Assembly (NCBI GenBank): GCA_036396755.1
Contig: DASWKG010000131.1
Coordinates: forward strand, 1-18,348
Origin: DASWKG01 sp036396755
GTDB lineage: Bacteria; Actinomycetota; UBA4738; CALAEC01
DNA length: 18,348 bases
Direction: 5' to 3'
Shown: positions 5,958 to 13,535 of the stretch, one piece after another
Position numbering within the stretch: the first letter of the stretch is position 1
Layout of the letters: each line of letters opens with the position of its first letter
Notes under the pieces: model-generated
The model's input: the letters and a program-made list of their open reading frames with translations, nothing else
The model's database searches: none
Told to the model about the DNA's origin: nothing
Translations under genes and position numbers: made by a program

Positions 5958-6415
5958 GCGCCCTTTTCCACCAGGTCCTTCAGCACCCGAAGGTCCCGCT
6001 CGAACGTCCGGCGCATGACCCGGCGAACGAGCCGCATCCCGATCGCCCCCAGGATCCCCCACGGGGGTCTGAGGGTCTCCCGCCAGAAGACGTGGGTGCC
6101 GGCCTCGGTCGGGCCGAGCTCCATGTAGCCGCGCCCCTTGACCCAGCCGAGGTGCTCGATCTCGAGCACCGCCGGCGGCTCCCACCGCGACACCCGGACC
6201 CGGTCGCGGGTGGAGATCCCCGCGAGGCGGATCGTCGCCTCCGACACCACGCCCACCCCCTCCCGCTGCTCGCCGATCACCCGGAAGTCCCGCGCCTCGA
6301 GCATCCACCGGTCGAGGCGCTCCCAGTCGACGAGGTACGGCCACACCTCCTCGGGAGGCCGATCGATGTCCACCGACATCGTGAGGTGCGATTGGTCCTT
6401 CGGGCGGCCCGTCAT
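5954..6415 (-). CDS. SRPBCC-superfamily protein (polyketide cyclase/dehydrase-like)
   Basis: The 153-residue soluble protein has the typical length and pattern of a single START-like (SRPBCC) domain: an opening strand MSVDIDRPPEEVWPYLVDWERLDRWM, central strands with EIEHLGWVKGRGYMEL and THVFWRETL, and a long C-terminal helix ending in RTFERDLRVLKDLVEKG. Such domains form a deep pocket for lipids or other hydrophobic ligands. Neither ligand nor reaction can be inferred. No signal peptide or membrane segment is seen. The ATG at 6415 is preceded at seven bases by a TACCCT box, consistent with a leaderless transcript. A second ATG at residue 13 (MSVDID) is an alternative start. It is divergent from the membrane-protein pair and convergent with the methyltransferase fusion, overlapping it by CTAG. 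Confidence 0.8.
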   Translation of the reverse strand: MTGRPKDQSHLTMSVDIDRPPEEVWPYLVDWERLDRWMLEARDFRVIGEQREGVGVVSEATIRLAGISTRDRVRVSRWEPPAVLEIEHLGWVKGRGYMELGPTEAGTHVFWRETLRPPWGILGAIGMRLVRRVMRRTFERDLRVLKDLVEKGA

Positions 6416-6422
6416 GGTTGAG

Positions 6423-6428
6423 AGGGTA
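6423..6428 (-). promoter_or_regulatory. Candidate -10 box of the SRPBCC gene
   Basis: Read on the minus strand, TACCCT is followed by seven bases and then the ATG at 6415. Transcription would start at or next to the start codon, giving a leaderless mRNA. No convincing -35 is visible. Confidence 0.5.
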
Positions 6429-6459
6429 GAGTCCTCTCGCCCCCGCCGCCCGCTCGGGC

Positions 6460-6465
6460 TAGGCT
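6460..6465 (+). promoter_or_regulatory. Candidate -10 box of the membrane-protein pair
   Basis: TAGGCT is followed by seven bases and the ATG at 6473, the same geometry as the divergent SRPBCC gene. It predicts a leaderless transcript. There is no clear -35 and no Shine-Dalgarno before the ATG. Confidence 0.5.
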
Positions 6466-6472
6466 TCGGTCG

Positions 6473-6916
6473 ATGGCCCGCCCGCCCGTGACCGGATCGG
6501 CCGGGGATCTCCTCCTCCGGTTCCTCGCCACCGCTGCCGCGGTGGCGCTCCTGTGGGCCCGGTATCGCTACGAGATCGGGCTCGTCGAGCCGGGGGACGA
6601 AGACGGATTCATCACCGATGGCGAGTTCCTGGTGAGCCTCGGCCTCGGGCTCGCGGCGGGCATCCTATCCGGGCTTGCCGTTCGCCCGGCTCCGATCGGT
6701 CTCCGGGGATATCGGTGGGGCGTCGCGCTGGCCGCGGGCCTGGTGCCGCTGGCGTTCGTCATCGCGTACTACCTGGACGCCAGGGGACTCTGGAGCGCGT
6801 TCGATCTCGGGGTGTCGCTCTACGAGCTGACGATCAACCACCACACGGTCTTCGTCCTCCTCACCGGGGTCGCCATCACCGCCGGCCTGGCCGGGCGGAC
6901 GCTGGACGAGGCGTAG
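6473..6916 (+). CDS. Four-helix membrane protein of unknown function (paralogue 1)
   Basis: I do not recognise a named family. The 147-residue product has four likely membrane helices at about 12-30, 51-70, 82-100 and 124-141, joined by short loops. An acidic loop (EPGDEDGFITDGE, 39-51) follows helix 1. The segment GLAVRPAPIGLRGYRWGVAL links helices 2 and 3, and the last helix begins HHTVFVLLTGVAITAGL. The same layout and several of the same words occur in the next gene, so the two are tandem paralogues. They abut with no spacer and are probably co-transcribed and perhaps partners in one complex. A TAGGCT box seven bases before the ATG supports this start. Neighbours give no functional clue. 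Confidence 0.75.
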   Translation: MARPPVTGSAGDLLLRFLATAAAVALLWARYRYEIGLVEPGDEDGFITDGEFLVSLGLGLAAGILSGLAVRPAPIGLRGYRWGVALAAGLVPLAFVIAYYLDARGLWSAFDLGVSLYELTINHHTVFVLLTGVAITAGLAGRTLDEA

Positions 6917-7357
6917 GTGGCGATGCGACAGCCCATGCTGGCGCGAGCGGCCGAGCTCCTCGTTCGTCTCCTTTACCTCGGTGGCGCGGTCGGAGCGCTG
7001 TGGCTCTCGAAGAAGGCCGCGGATATCTACGGGTATCACGTGAACCAGGTGGGCACCTTCTCGTCCGGACGGTGGATCTTGGTTGTGGGTGCGGGAACCC
7101 TGGTTGGCGTCATGCTCGGCCTCGCGGTGCGGCCGTGGGGCATGCGGGGGCGGTACCGCTGGGACGTCGCCCTGGCGCTCGGCGCTCTTCCCGCCGCCTG
7201 GTTCGCGTTGCAGTTCCTGATGCTCACCGAGACGGTGGCGCCACCTCGGTGGTTCTACGTGTACGTCTTCGAGTTCGGTCTTCGGTACCAGACGCTGTTC
7301 GCCGTGATGCTTGGGTTGGCCATCACATCAGGGCTGATCGCCCGAAGGCCTTCGTAA
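6917..7357 (+). CDS. Four-helix membrane protein of unknown function (paralogue 2)
   Basis: The 146-residue protein has predicted helices at about 13-30, 53-71, 83-102 and 123-143. It shares LLxRxL at the start, GLAVRP, the RGxYRWxVALAxG link and a final helix ending QTLFAVMLGLAITSGL with the preceding gene. It is therefore a diverged tandem duplicate. The loop after helix 1 differs: it is basic/aromatic here (SKKAADIYGYHVNQ) where paralogue 1 is acidic. The GTG at 6917 directly follows the previous stop; an ATG two codons later (6923) could equally be used. Third codon positions include more T and A than in the neighbouring housekeeping genes. No function is assigned. Confidence 0.73.
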   Translation: MAMRQPMLARAAELLVRLLYLGGAVGALWLSKKAADIYGYHVNQVGTFSSGRWILVVGAGTLVGVMLGLAVRPWGMRGRYRWDVALALGALPAAWFALQFLMLTETVAPPRWFYVYVFEFGLRYQTLFAVMLGLAITSGLIARRPS

Positions 7358-7365
7358 CCGTCGCA

Positions 7366-7371
7366 TAGACT
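7366..7371 (+). promoter_or_regulatory. Candidate -10 box of pheST
   Basis: TAGACT lies nine bases before the pheS ATG at 7381. Transcription would start at or within a few bases of the ATG. The same ATAGACT core occurs before argF. No -35 is evident, and no T-box leader or attenuator fits in the 23-base gap. Confidence 0.5.
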
Positions 7372-7380
7372 AGGCGTCCC

Positions 7381-8439
7381 ATGGATGCGGAGGAGATCCT
7401 CACCGGCCTGGGCGAGGAGCGCGCCCGGGCGGTCGCGCTCGTCGCCGAGGCCGCAACCCTCGACGACCTTCGCGAGGCGGAGGTCCGGGTGCTGGGGCGG
7501 AAGGCCGCCGTCCCACGGATCCAGCGCTCGCTCGGCGACCTGGCGCCCGACGAGCGCCGCGAGGTCGGACGGGCCGTGAACGAGGCGTTCGAGGCGATCC
7601 GGGCCGCGCTCGAAGCCCGCCGTTCCGAGCTGGAGGGCGCGCGCGAGGCCGAGTTCGCCGAGTCCGACCGGATCGACGTGACCCTGCCCGGCCGGCGGCT
7701 GCCCGAGGGGTCGCTGCACGTCCTCACGCAGACAGAGCGGCTCATCGTCGACACGTTCACCGCGCTCGGCTACCGCGTGCTGGAGGGGCCCGAGATCGAG
7801 ACCGACTGGTACAACTTCGAGGCGCTGAACATCCCGCCCGACCATCCGGCGCGCACGATGCAGGACACGCTCTACGTGGAGTGGCCGGGCCGCTCGGACC
7901 TCCTGCTGCGCACCCAGACGTCGCCCATGCAGATCAAGGCGATGGAAACCTCCGAGCCCCCGATCTATGTGGTGGTCCCCGGCCGCACGTACCGCCACGA
8001 CACGCTCGATCCCACCCACTCACCGGTCTTCCACCAGGTGGAGGGCTTCGCCGTCGACGAGGGGCTTTCCCTCGCCGACATGAAGGGCACGCTCGAGGAG
8101 TGGGCGAAGGCGATCTTCGGCCCCGACCAGGTCGTGCGCCTGCGACCTTCGTTCTTCCCGTTCGTCGAGCCGGGCGCCGAGGTCGACGTCTCGTGCTTCT
8201 CCTGCGGCGGGTCCGGCTGCCGCATCTGCGGGAACGGGTGGCTCGAGATCATGGGCGCGGGGATGGTCCACCCCAAGGTGCTCGAGAACGGAGGCATCGA
8301 TCCCGAGCGCTACACCGGCTACGCGTGGGGGATGGGCGTCGAGCGCATCGCGATGCTCCGCCACGACATCCCCGACATCCGCCTGTTCTACGAGGGCGAC
8401 GTGCGATTCCTCGAGCAGTTCGTCGGGGGTTCGGCGTGA
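7381..8439 (+). CDS. pheS: Phenylalanyl-tRNA synthetase, alpha subunit
   Basis: PheS is the catalytic subunit of the alpha2-beta2 enzyme that attaches phenylalanine to tRNA-Phe in the cytosol. The 352-residue protein has the expected length. An N-terminal coiled coil (about 1-90) binds tRNA. The class II catalytic domain contains TDWYNFEALNIPPDHPAR, the motif 2 region PGRTYRHDTLDPTHSPVFHQ, the FPFVEPGAEVDV segment, and motif 3 in GYAWGMGVERIAMLRH. A cysteine cluster CFSCGGSGCRIC precedes GWLEIMGAGMVHP, as in other bacterial PheS. The start at 7381 has no ribosome binding site but lies nine bases after a -10-like box. The stop overlaps the pheT start. Confidence 0.98.
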   Translation: MDAEEILTGLGEERARAVALVAEAATLDDLREAEVRVLGRKAAVPRIQRSLGDLAPDERREVGRAVNEAFEAIRAALEARRSELEGAREAEFAESDRIDVTLPGRRLPEGSLHVLTQTERLIVDTFTALGYRVLEGPEIETDWYNFEALNIPPDHPARTMQDTLYVEWPGRSDLLLRTQTSPMQIKAMETSEPPIYVVVPGRTYRHDTLDPTHSPVFHQVEGFAVDEGLSLADMKGTLEEWAKAIFGPDQVVRLRPSFFPFVEPGAEVDVSCFSCGGSGCRICGNGWLEIMGAGMVHPKVLENGGIDPERYTGYAWGMGVERIAMLRHDIPDIRLFYEGDVRFLEQFVGGSA

Positions 8440-10823
8440 AGGTCCCGGTCTCCTGGCTTCGCGAGCACTGTCCGACCGATCTCACCCCCGAGGAGATCGC
8501 GGTCGTCCTCACCGAGCACGGCGTCGAGGTCGACCGCATCCTCCGCCCGTGGCAGGGCCTCTCCGGAGTGCTCGTGGCCAAGGTGCTCGAGGTCACCGAT
8601 CACCCGAACTCCGAGAAGCTCTGCCTCGCCCGCATCGACGCCGGCGGCGAGGAACGGAGGGTGGTGGTCGGCGTGCGAAACATGGTTCGAGGCGACCTCG
8701 TCCCGTACGCGCCGCCGGGCGCGACGCTCCCGGGCCTCGACGGGCCGCTCGAGCAGAAGACGATCCGGGGCGAGACCTCGGACGGCATGCTCTGCTCGCC
8801 GAAGGAGCTGGGCCTCTCCGCCGACCACTCCGGCATCCTGATCCTCGCAGGCCTCGCCCAGGCCGACCAGCCGGGGCGTGATCTCGTCGAGCTCCTGCAC
8901 CTCAACGAGGCGGTCCTCGACATCGAGGTGCATCCCAACCGTCCCGACCTGCTCTCGGTCGTCGGCGTCGCGCGCGAGCTGGCGGCCGCCACGTCGGGGG
9001 AGCTGCGCCCGCTCGACTCCACCGTCAACGAGGGCGAGGAGAAGGCGTCGGAGGCGGCGACCGTCGAGGTGCTCGACCTCGAGCGCTGCCCGCGCTACCT
9101 GGCCCGCGTGATCCGGGGCGTTCGGATCGGTCCGTCGCCGCTCCACGTGCAGGTCCGCCTCACCGCGTGCGGCATGCGCCCGCTGTCGAACGTCGTGGAC
9201 GCGACGAACTACGTGCTCCTCGAGATGGGCCAGCCAATGCACCCGTTCGACCTGGCGAAGCTCCGGGGCCCCGGCATCGTGGTGCGCCGCGCTGCGGGCG
9301 GCGAGGTGCTGGTGACCCTCGACGAGGTGGAGCGGGAGCTCACCGACGAGGACCTGGTGATCGCCGACACGGAGCGCGGGGTCGCGATCGCGGGGATCAT
9401 GGGAGGCGGCGACACCGAGGTGGGGGAGGGGACGAACGACGTTCTCCTCGAGAGCGCCCACTTCCAGCCGACCGGCGTCCTCCGAACGGCGCGGCGGCTC
9501 GGGCTGAAGACCGAGGCGTCGATCCGCTTCGAGCGGGGCATCGACCCCGAAGGGGTCGCACCGGCCGCCGCTCGCGCCGCGCGCCTGATCGCTGCCTGGT
9601 CGGGCGGCACCGTCCTCTCCGGAGAGATCGGCGTGGGCGAGGTGCCGTCTCGCCGGACCGTGTCGGTGCGACCGTCCCGCGCCACGCTCCTGCTCGGCGT
9701 CGAGACGACGACGGCCGACGTGACGGGCGCCATGGCGCGCCTCCGGCTGCCGGCTCGCGAGGCGGGGGAGGTGGTCGACGTCGAGGTTCCCGGCTCCCGG
9801 GTCGACCTCGAGATCGAGGCCGACCTCATCGAGGAGATCGGGCGGATGCGCGGGTACGCGAACCTGCCCTCGACCCTCCCTGGCGTCCGGCAGGCCGGTG
9901 GCCTCACCGCCGAGCAGCGGGGCGGGCGGCTGTTGCGCGACGCCCTCGTGCGCGCGGGCCTGCACGAGGTGTGGTCGCTCTCGTTCGCGTCGGAGCGCGA
10001 CCTCGCGCTGTTCGAGGACGACCGGCGGAGCGGCGTCGCGATCGCGAACCCCATCTCCGAGGAGGAGCGATTCCTGCGATCGAGCCTGCTGCCCGGGCTC
10101 CTGCGCGCGGCCGCCGTCGCCGCGTCGAACCGCCAGAGCATCCGCCTCTTCGAGTCCGGCCACGTGACGCGCGCCGGGACCGACGCGCCGATCGAGCAGG
10201 ACGTGGTCGCCGCGCTCGTCACCGGCCCGGCGGGGGAGGGCTGGCCCGCGGAGCGGCGCGAGCACGACTACCTGGACGCGAAGGGCGCCCTCGAGCGGCT
10301 CATGGCCGAGGTCGGGGTCGCCGACTGGTCGGTCGGGGACGCGCCCGGCGCGCCGTACCACCCGGGCCGGTCCGCGGCGGTGCTGCTCGACGGGAAGCCC
10401 ATCGGTGAGATCGGCGAGCTCCATCCTTCGGTCGCCCACGCGTACGGCCTCGAGGGGCGGGTCGCCGTCTTCGAGCTCCGAACCGAGCCCCTCGTCGTGC
10501 GGGCCGGGGCCCCCGGCGCGCTCCGATCCTTCTCCCGGTTCCCGCCGGCCCGTCGCGACGTGGCGTTCCTCGTCGACCGCCCGGTTCCTGCCGGCGCGGT
10601 CCGGGACGCGATCGCCGACGCCGGCGCGGAGCTCCTCGACCGGGTGGTCCTCTTCGACGTCTTCGAGGGCGACCCGCTTCCCGAGGGGAAGAAGAGCCTC
10701 GCCTTCACACTCGACTTCCGCGCGCCCGACCGCACCCTCACCGACGACGAGGTGAGCGAGCGCGTGCAAGCGATCTCCGAGCGCATCGCCGCCGACTTCG
10801 CCGGCGAGCTCCGCGCCGGCTGA
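8436..10823 (+). CDS. pheT: Phenylalanyl-tRNA synthetase, beta subunit
   Basis: PheT is the large partner of PheS; it carries tRNA recognition and editing functions. The 795-residue length is normal. It starts MKVPVSWLREHCP, followed by an EMAP-like tRNA-binding fold (VLVAKVLEVTDHPNSEKL, about 46-63) and GMLCSPKELGLS. Next come the B3/B4 editing region with RPLSNVVDATNYVLLEMGQPMHPFD and the B5 domain. The catalytic-like core includes ANPISEEERFLRSSLLPGLL. A C-terminal ferredoxin-like anticodon-binding domain begins SRFPPARRDVAFLVDRP. The GTG at 8436 overlaps the pheS stop (GTGA), ensuring coupled synthesis of the two subunits. The stop at 10823 is followed by an inverted repeat and argF. Confidence 0.98.
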   Translation: MKVPVSWLREHCPTDLTPEEIAVVLTEHGVEVDRILRPWQGLSGVLVAKVLEVTDHPNSEKLCLARIDAGGEERRVVVGVRNMVRGDLVPYAPPGATLPGLDGPLEQKTIRGETSDGMLCSPKELGLSADHSGILILAGLAQADQPGRDLVELLHLNEAVLDIEVHPNRPDLLSVVGVARELAAATSGELRPLDSTVNEGEEKASEAATVEVLDLERCPRYLARVIRGVRIGPSPLHVQVRLTACGMRPLSNVVDATNYVLLEMGQPMHPFDLAKLRGPGIVVRRAAGGEVLVTLDEVERELTDEDLVIADTERGVAIAGIMGGGDTEVGEGTNDVLLESAHFQPTGVLRTARRLGLKTEASIRFERGIDPEGVAPAAARAARLIAAWSGGTVLSGEIGVGEVPSRRTVSVRPSRATLLLGVETTTADVTGAMARLRLPAREAGEVVDVEVPGSRVDLEIEADLIEEIGRMRGYANLPSTLPGVRQAGGLTAEQRGGRLLRDALVRAGLHEVWSLSFASERDLALFEDDRRSGVAIANPISEEERFLRSSLLPGLLRAAAVAASNRQSIRLFESGHVTRAGTDAPIEQDVVAALVTGPAGEGWPAERREHDYLDAKGALERLMAEVGVADWSVGDAPGAPYHPGRSAAVLLDGKPIGEIGELHPSVAHAYGLEGRVAVFELRTEPLVVRAGAPGALRSFSRFPPARRDVAFLVDRPVPAGAVRDAIADAGAELLDRVVLFDVFEGDPLPEGKKSLAFTLDFRAPDRTLTDDEVSERVQAISERIAADFAGELRAG

Positions 10824-10844
10824 GCGGGGTCGCCCGTGGCGCGG
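10811..10844 (+). repeat. GC-rich inverted repeat between pheT and argF
   Basis: CCGCGCC (10811-10817) is the exact reverse complement of GGCGCGG (10838-10844), with 20 bases between. It spans the pheT stop and ends eight bases before the argF -10 box. It has no T-tract, so if it terminates pheST transcription it would be of the U-less type. Chance pairing in such GC-rich DNA is possible. Confidence 0.35.
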
Positions 10845-10852
10845 CCCCCATA

Positions 10853-10858
10853 TAGACT
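10853..10858 (+). promoter_or_regulatory. Candidate -10 box of argF
   Basis: TAGACT, within TATAGACT, is followed by seven bases and the GTG at 10866. The spacing predicts a leaderless argF mRNA. No Shine-Dalgarno precedes the GTG, no -35 is obvious, and I see no match to an ArgR operator. Confidence 0.55.
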
Positions 10859-10865
10859 GCGGCCC

Positions 10866-11786
10866 GTGGCGCGACACTTCCTCTCGATCGACGACCTCTC
10901 GACCGAGGAGCTCGAGGACCTGCTCCAGCTCTCGGCCAAGGTGAAGGAGTCGCCGGCCGACCACGCCGACGCGCTGACGCGTCGCGCCGTGGTCATGATC
11001 TTCGAGAAGCCCTCCACCCGGACCCGGGTCTCCTTCGAGGTGGGCGTCGCCTCGATGGGCGGCCACCCGCTCGCCCTGGCCGCCGGAGACCTCCAGCTCG
11101 GCCGCGGCGAGACGATCGAGGACACCGGGCGCGTGCTGTCGCGTTACGGCGACGCCGTCGTCCTCCGCACCTTCGGCCAGGAGAAGCTCGAGGCCCTGGC
11201 GTCGACCTCCTCCATCCCGGTGATCAACGCGCTCTCCGACTACGAGCACCCCTGCCAGTGCCTCGCCGACCTCCTCACGATCCGCGAGCGCAAGGGCGAC
11301 CTGCGCGGGCAGACGCTGGCCTACCTCGGCGACGGCAACAACGTCGCCCACTCGCTGCTGCTCGGGGGCGCGAAGACCGGTATGCACGTCCGCGTCGCCA
11401 CGCCGACCGGCTTCGAGCCGATCCCGCAGGTGATCGACCGGGCCCGCGCCATCGCGCGCGAGACCGGCGGGTCGGCCGAGGTCACGAACAACCCCCTCGA
11501 GGCCGCCCGGGGCGCCGACGTCCTCTACACCGACGTCTGGGCGTCGATGGGCCAGGAGGCCGAGCATGCCGAGCGCGTGCTGGTGTTCACCCCGTTCCGC
11601 CTCGACCGCGAGAAGGTGGCCGCCGCCGCCGACGATGTGGTCGTGCTGCACTGCCTTCCGGCCCACCGCGGCGAGGAGATCACCGACGAGGTGATCGACG
11701 GTCCCCACTCCGCGGTCTGGGACCAGGCCGAGAACCGCCTCCACACCCAGAAGGCCCTGCTCATCTGGCTCCTCGGCCTCGCCTGA
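10866..11786 (+). CDS. argF: Ornithine carbamoyltransferase
   Basis: OTCase joins carbamoyl phosphate and ornithine to give citrulline in arginine synthesis. The 306-residue protein has the usual length. It shows the carbamoyl-phosphate loop STRTR (50-54), HPCQ (128-131), the ornithine-binding DVWASMG (223-229) and the catalytic HCLPAHRGEEI (262-272). The set of residues matches the anabolic enzyme; a catabolic ArgF/ArcB role cannot be fully excluded because no other arginine gene is in the window. The GTG at 10866, giving MARHFLSIDDLS, is preferred over longer readings because family members begin there and a TATAGACT box sits just upstream. In many actinobacteria argCJBD lie between pheT and argF; here they are missing. 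Confidence 0.97.
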   Translation: MARHFLSIDDLSTEELEDLLQLSAKVKESPADHADALTRRAVVMIFEKPSTRTRVSFEVGVASMGGHPLALAAGDLQLGRGETIEDTGRVLSRYGDAVVLRTFGQEKLEALASTSSIPVINALSDYEHPCQCLADLLTIRERKGDLRGQTLAYLGDGNNVAHSLLLGGAKTGMHVRVATPTGFEPIPQVIDRARAIARETGGSAEVTNNPLEAARGADVLYTDVWASMGQEAEHAERVLVFTPFRLDREKVAAAADDVVVLHCLPAHRGEEITDEVIDGPHSAVWDQAENRLHTQKALLIWLLGLA

Positions 11787-11798
11787 TCGGGCCGGAGG

Positions 11799-11804
11799 TA
11801 CGCT
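11799..11804 (+). promoter_or_regulatory. Candidate -10 box of polX
   Basis: TACGCT ends six bases before the ATG at 11811, matching the geometry of the other TANNCT boxes. A GGAGG (11794-11798) also lies 12 bases upstream of the ATG, so ordinary translation from an argF read-through transcript is equally possible. Confidence 0.35.
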
Positions 11805-11810
11805 GAGGGC

Positions 11811-13535
11811 ATGCCCCGATCGAACGACGACGTGGCGGCGGCGCTCCAGGAGTACTCCGACCTGCTGTCGATCCTCGGCCTCGACTCGTTCAAGGCCCGC
11901 GCCTACGAGAAGGCCGCGCGCTCGGTCGGCGGCTACCACGCCGACCTCTCGACCCTCGACGAGGCGGGTCTGCGGGCGATCCCGAACGTCGGGAGGTCCA
12001 CCGCGCAGAAGATCGAGCAGCTCCTTCAGAGCGGCACCTTCGGTGAGCTCGAGAAGGCCCGTGCGCAGATCCCCGCCGGGGTGCGCGCCCTCATGGGCAT
12101 CTCCTCGCTCGGCCCGAAGAAGGCGATGGTGCTCTACGACGAGCTTCACATCTCCTCGGTCGAGGAGCTGCTCGACGCGATCCACGAGCGCCGCCTCCGC
12201 GACCTGAAGGGGTTCGGTCCCAAGACCGAGGAGAAGCTGCTTCGGGGGATCGAGCTCATGCAGCAGTCGGGGGGTCGCGTCCAGATCGGCGTCGCCACCG
12301 ACCTCGCCGAGGAGCTCCTCGGGATGCTCCGCGAGCTGAAGCAGGTGAAGCGCGCGGGCTTCGCCGGCTCGCTCCGCCGGATGCAGGAGACGATCGGGGA
12401 CATCGACCTGCTGGTCGCCTCCGACGACCCGGTTCCGGTGATGGAGGCGTTCGCGTCCTGCCCCTACGCCGAGGAGGTGCTCGGGAGCGGCGAGACCAAG
12501 ACCTCGATCCGCACGACGAAGGGCCTCCAGGTGGACCTGCGCGTGGTCCCGCCCGAGGTGTGGGGCGCGGCGATCCAGTACTTCACCGGCTCGAAGGCCC
12601 ACAACGTGCGCATCCGCGAGATGGCGGTCCGCAAGGGCCTGAAGCTCTCGGAGTACGGCCTCTTCCGCGCGAAGTCAGGCAGGCTCATCGTCGCCGAGAC
12701 CGAGGAGGAGGTCTACGAGCATCTCGGTCTGCCGTGGATCCCACCGACCCTCCGCGAGGACCGCGGCGAGGTGGAGGCCGCGCTCGCCGGCGAGCTCCCG
12801 AAGCTGGTCGAGGTGAAGGACATCAAGGGCGACCTGCACACGCACACCGACCTCACCGACGGCCTCGCCCCGCTCGAGACGATGCTCGAGGCGGCGAAGG
12901 AGGCGGGGTACCGGTACTACGCGGTCACCGACCACGCCGAGCTGCTCTCGATGCAGCGGATGACCCGCGAGAAGGCGCTGGCGCAACGGAAGCGCCTCCG
13001 CGCGCTCGAGAAGGGCTCCGGCCTCACGCTGCTCCACGGCTCCGAGCTGAACATCCAGGCCGACGGGTCGGTCGACTGGGACGAGGAGTTCCTGTCGGGC
13101 TTCGATGTGCTGGTCGCCTCGGTGCACTCGCACCTCAACATGCCCAAGGACGAGATGACCGCGCGCATCATCCGCGCGATGGAGCATCCGCTCGTCAACG
13201 TGATCGGTCACCCCACCGCGAGGATGATCGGCCAGCGGCCACCGATCGAGTTCGACGTCGAGGAGGTCTTCAAGGCCGCGGCCCGCACGGGCACCGCGCT
13301 CGAGGTCAACTCGTTCCCCGACCGCCTCGACCTGAACGACGAGCACGTCATGTGGGCCCGGCGCCACGGGGCGAGGTTCGCCGTCGACACCGACTCGCAC
13401 TCGCCCCTGCACCTCGCCAACCTCCGGTTCGGCGTCGGCACCGCCCAGCGTGGGTGGCTGACGAAGGAGGACGTGATCAACGCCTGGCCCCTCGCGAAGC
13501 TCAAGAGGTTCCTCCGCAAGGACCGCCCGGCCTGA
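11811..13535 (+). CDS. polX: DNA polymerase/3'-5' exonuclease PolX
   Basis: Bacterial PolX fills short gaps in DNA repair and trims 3' ends. The 574-residue protein has the full bacterial layout. Helix-hairpin-helix repeats occupy about 20-150 (PNVGRSTAQKIEQLL, SLGPKKAMVLYDEL and GFGPKTEEKLL). The X-family polymerase domain has GSLRRMQETIGDIDLLV, placing catalytic aspartates at D197 and D199, with a third in VDLRVV (D242). The C-terminal PHP domain (about 338-570) contains metal-binding motifs HTHTD (343-347), TDHAE, GSELN, SVHSH, GHPTAR and DTDSH. All expected metal ligands appear present, so both activities are likely. It starts 24 bases after argF and its stop shares one base with the mpg start. 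Confidence 0.96.
   Translation: MPRSNDDVAAALQEYSDLLSILGLDSFKARAYEKAARSVGGYHADLSTLDEAGLRAIPNVGRSTAQKIEQLLQSGTFGELEKARAQIPAGVRALMGISSLGPKKAMVLYDELHISSVEELLDAIHERRLRDLKGFGPKTEEKLLRGIELMQQSGGRVQIGVATDLAEELLGMLRELKQVKRAGFAGSLRRMQETIGDIDLLVASDDPVPVMEAFASCPYAEEVLGSGETKTSIRTTKGLQVDLRVVPPEVWGAAIQYFTGSKAHNVRIREMAVRKGLKLSEYGLFRAKSGRLIVAETEEEVYEHLGLPWIPPTLREDRGEVEAALAGELPKLVEVKDIKGDLHTHTDLTDGLAPLETMLEAAKEAGYRYYAVTDHAELLSMQRMTREKALAQRKRLRALEKGSGLTLLHGSELNIQADGSVDWDEEFLSGFDVLVASVHSHLNMPKDEMTARIIRAMEHPLVNVIGHPTARMIGQRPPIEFDVEEVFKAAARTGTALEVNSFPDRLDLNDEHVMWARRHGARFAVDTDSHSPLHLANLRFGVGTAQRGWLTKEDVINAWPLAKLKRFLRKDRPA

Noticed and set aside
8388..12602. A 1404-codon open frame on the minus strand opposite pheT, argF and polX
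   Set aside because: It lies wholly antisense to three well-identified genes. Long antisense frames arise from strong G/C third-position bias, and its translation is low-complexity (rich in R, G, A, D, E, L, H) with no recognised motif.
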